Source: Actinomycetota bacterium (GTDB taxonomy: Bacteria; Actinomycetota; Acidimicrobiia; IMCC26256; PALSA-610). From it: DNA of 8,114 nucleotides. Location: the NCBI GenBank assembly GCA_030839105.1, contig JAUZEI010000157.1, positions 1 to 8,114 of the forward strand. The letters run 5' to 3'. Position numbers and translations under genes: made by a program. Below the pieces are notes generated by a model, which was given only the letters and a program-made list of their open reading frames with translations, made no database searches and was not told where the DNA came from. Positions 5,673 through 8,114 of this stretch are shown here, in pieces. Numbering within the stretch: position 1 is the first letter of the stretch; every line of letters begins with the position of its first letter.

Positions 5673-6686
5673 ATGGGCGATGCGGTGCTCGGCGGGGCGA
5701 TCGGCGCGGGAATGGCGACTGCGATCGGCAGTCTTCCGCATCGTGACGCGCACGCGGCCGCCGCGCTCACGTTGCGCTGCCTGCCCGAGCTGCCGGCCGC
5801 GCCGCAGCTTCCGTGGCGTTCGGCACGGGAGGGCGTCGTCGCGCAATGGGCCGGCGCGGTCCCGGGCGTCGTCGTACATGACGATGGCACGATCGAGCTC
5901 GCGTCCGCGATCGATCCGCTGGGTCCGTTGCATCCGACGTTCGACGACGCGCGTCACGCCGGGTTGTTGACGTTCCTCGAAGTCGCGGCGCGACAGCCGC
6001 GTCTCCCCAAGCGCGTCAAGGTGCAGATCGCCGGTCCGCTGACCCTCGGAGTCGCGTACGTCGAGGCCGGGATGGACGCGTCGATCGCGTTTGCGCTCGC
6101 GGCGCGGGTCACACGCGCCTGGGCGGGGGCGATCGCCGAGCTCGTCTCTGCCAAGCTTCCGGAAGCGGCCCTGGTGTGCTTCCTCGACGAGCCCGCGCTC
6201 GTGTGCTGGACGAATTCGGAAGGTCCGATCGAGCGGGAGACGGCGACCGACCTCCTGTCGACCGCACTCGCGGCGTGCGGGGGCATGTCAGGCGTCCATG
6301 TCTGCGGACAGGGCGATCTGCGCCTCGCCCTCGACGCCGGACCTCAGGTGGTGCACTTCGACGTGGGTGCGCTCGACCTGGACGACGCGTCGGCGCTCTC
6401 GCGGTTCCTCGACGGCGGCGGTTGGGTCACCTGGGGCGCGATCCCCACTCACCGACCCGTCGGCGAGCACGCCCAGCCGCTGTGGAAGGCGCTGCTCGAC
6501 GCGTGGTGCGAGCTGACCCGGCGCGGTTGCGACCCGATCCGTTTGCGCACCCAGGCACTGGTTTCGCCGGCGTGCGGGCTCGCGGGCCATGGTGCGAGTC
6601 AGGCCGAGCACGCGATGTTGCTCGCGCGTGAGATCGGCAACCGCGTGCACGACCACGCGGCTGCAACGAAACTCGCCGTCGGCGCG

Positions 6687-6689
<3 letters not shown>
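5673..6689 (+). CDS. MetE-fold protein (cobalamin-independent methionine synthase C-terminal-domain type)
   Basis: This 338-residue protein corresponds to the catalytic C-terminal barrel of MetE/UROD-fold methyltransferases and lacks the N-terminal MetE half. Features seen are the N-terminal ATAIGSLPHRD, the QIAGPLTLG segment, FLDEPAL, and the zinc-ligand pattern HVCG (H209, C211) with a late cysteine in SPACGLAG (C301). In MetE, His, Cys, Glu and Cys bind the zinc that activates homocysteine. The Glu equivalent is not obvious here. The ATG at 5673 is preferred over the in-frame GTG at 5640, because the extra residues (CRGRPILRIF) cover the promoter region and are not family-like. The gene lies next to ligA, as does Rv3015c in M. 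tuberculosis. A true methionine synthase role is unproven. It could be a core-MetE-type enzyme using a corrinoid methyl donor, or another zinc methyltransferase. Confidence 0.85.

Positions 6690-8114
<1,425 letters not shown>

Overview
The window is GC-rich throughout, with dense, mostly co-directional genes, and reads like a chromosome segment of a high-GC actinobacterium. The order iscS, mnmA, a MetE-like gene, then ligA recalls the Mycobacterium tuberculosis order Rv3025c (iscS), Rv3024c (mnmA/trmU), Rv3015c, Rv3014c (ligA). The codon use, leaderless GTG starts and compact spacing also fit Actinomycetota. An acidimicrobial-type lineage is my guess for a more exact placement; it is inferred, not shown.

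Layout. Positions 1-863 hold the 3' part of a methylmalonyl-CoA mutase large subunit (cobalamin-binding domain), followed 13 bases later by its GTPase chaperone MeaB (877-1842). Together they load and protect the B12 cofactor for propionyl-CoA/succinyl-CoA interconversion. Next is a gene-poor stretch (1843-2534). It holds a tandem 44-bp hairpin repeat just after meaB, a doubtful small ORF and a more convincing 73-residue protein on the minus strand (2432-2211).

From 2535 the plus strand carries iscS (cysteine desulfurase) and mnmA (tRNA 2-thiouridylase), which share one base (TGATG). They form a sulfur-donor/sulfur-acceptor pair. A membrane protein of unknown function (5619-4753, minus strand, TTG start) follows convergently. 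It is bracketed by copies of a 14-bp motif, two tandem copies at its 3' side and one inverted copy at its 5' side. Divergent from it is a MetE-fold protein (5673-6689), and then ligA (6699 to the window end, truncated).

The strongest non-genic signals are: (1) the 44-bp-period hairpin array; (2) the 13/14-bp motif that bears the mnmA stop codon, places TGA in all three forward frames, and recurs inverted as the ribosome-binding site of the membrane gene; (3) a symmetric -10 sequence that could drive both divergent genes; and (4) matching leaderless-promoter geometry in front of iscS and ligA. I saw no clear new defence, mobile or biosynthetic system. Most of the window is conserved housekeeping sequence, and the novelty lies in its small repeats, promoter layout and two uncharacterised proteins.
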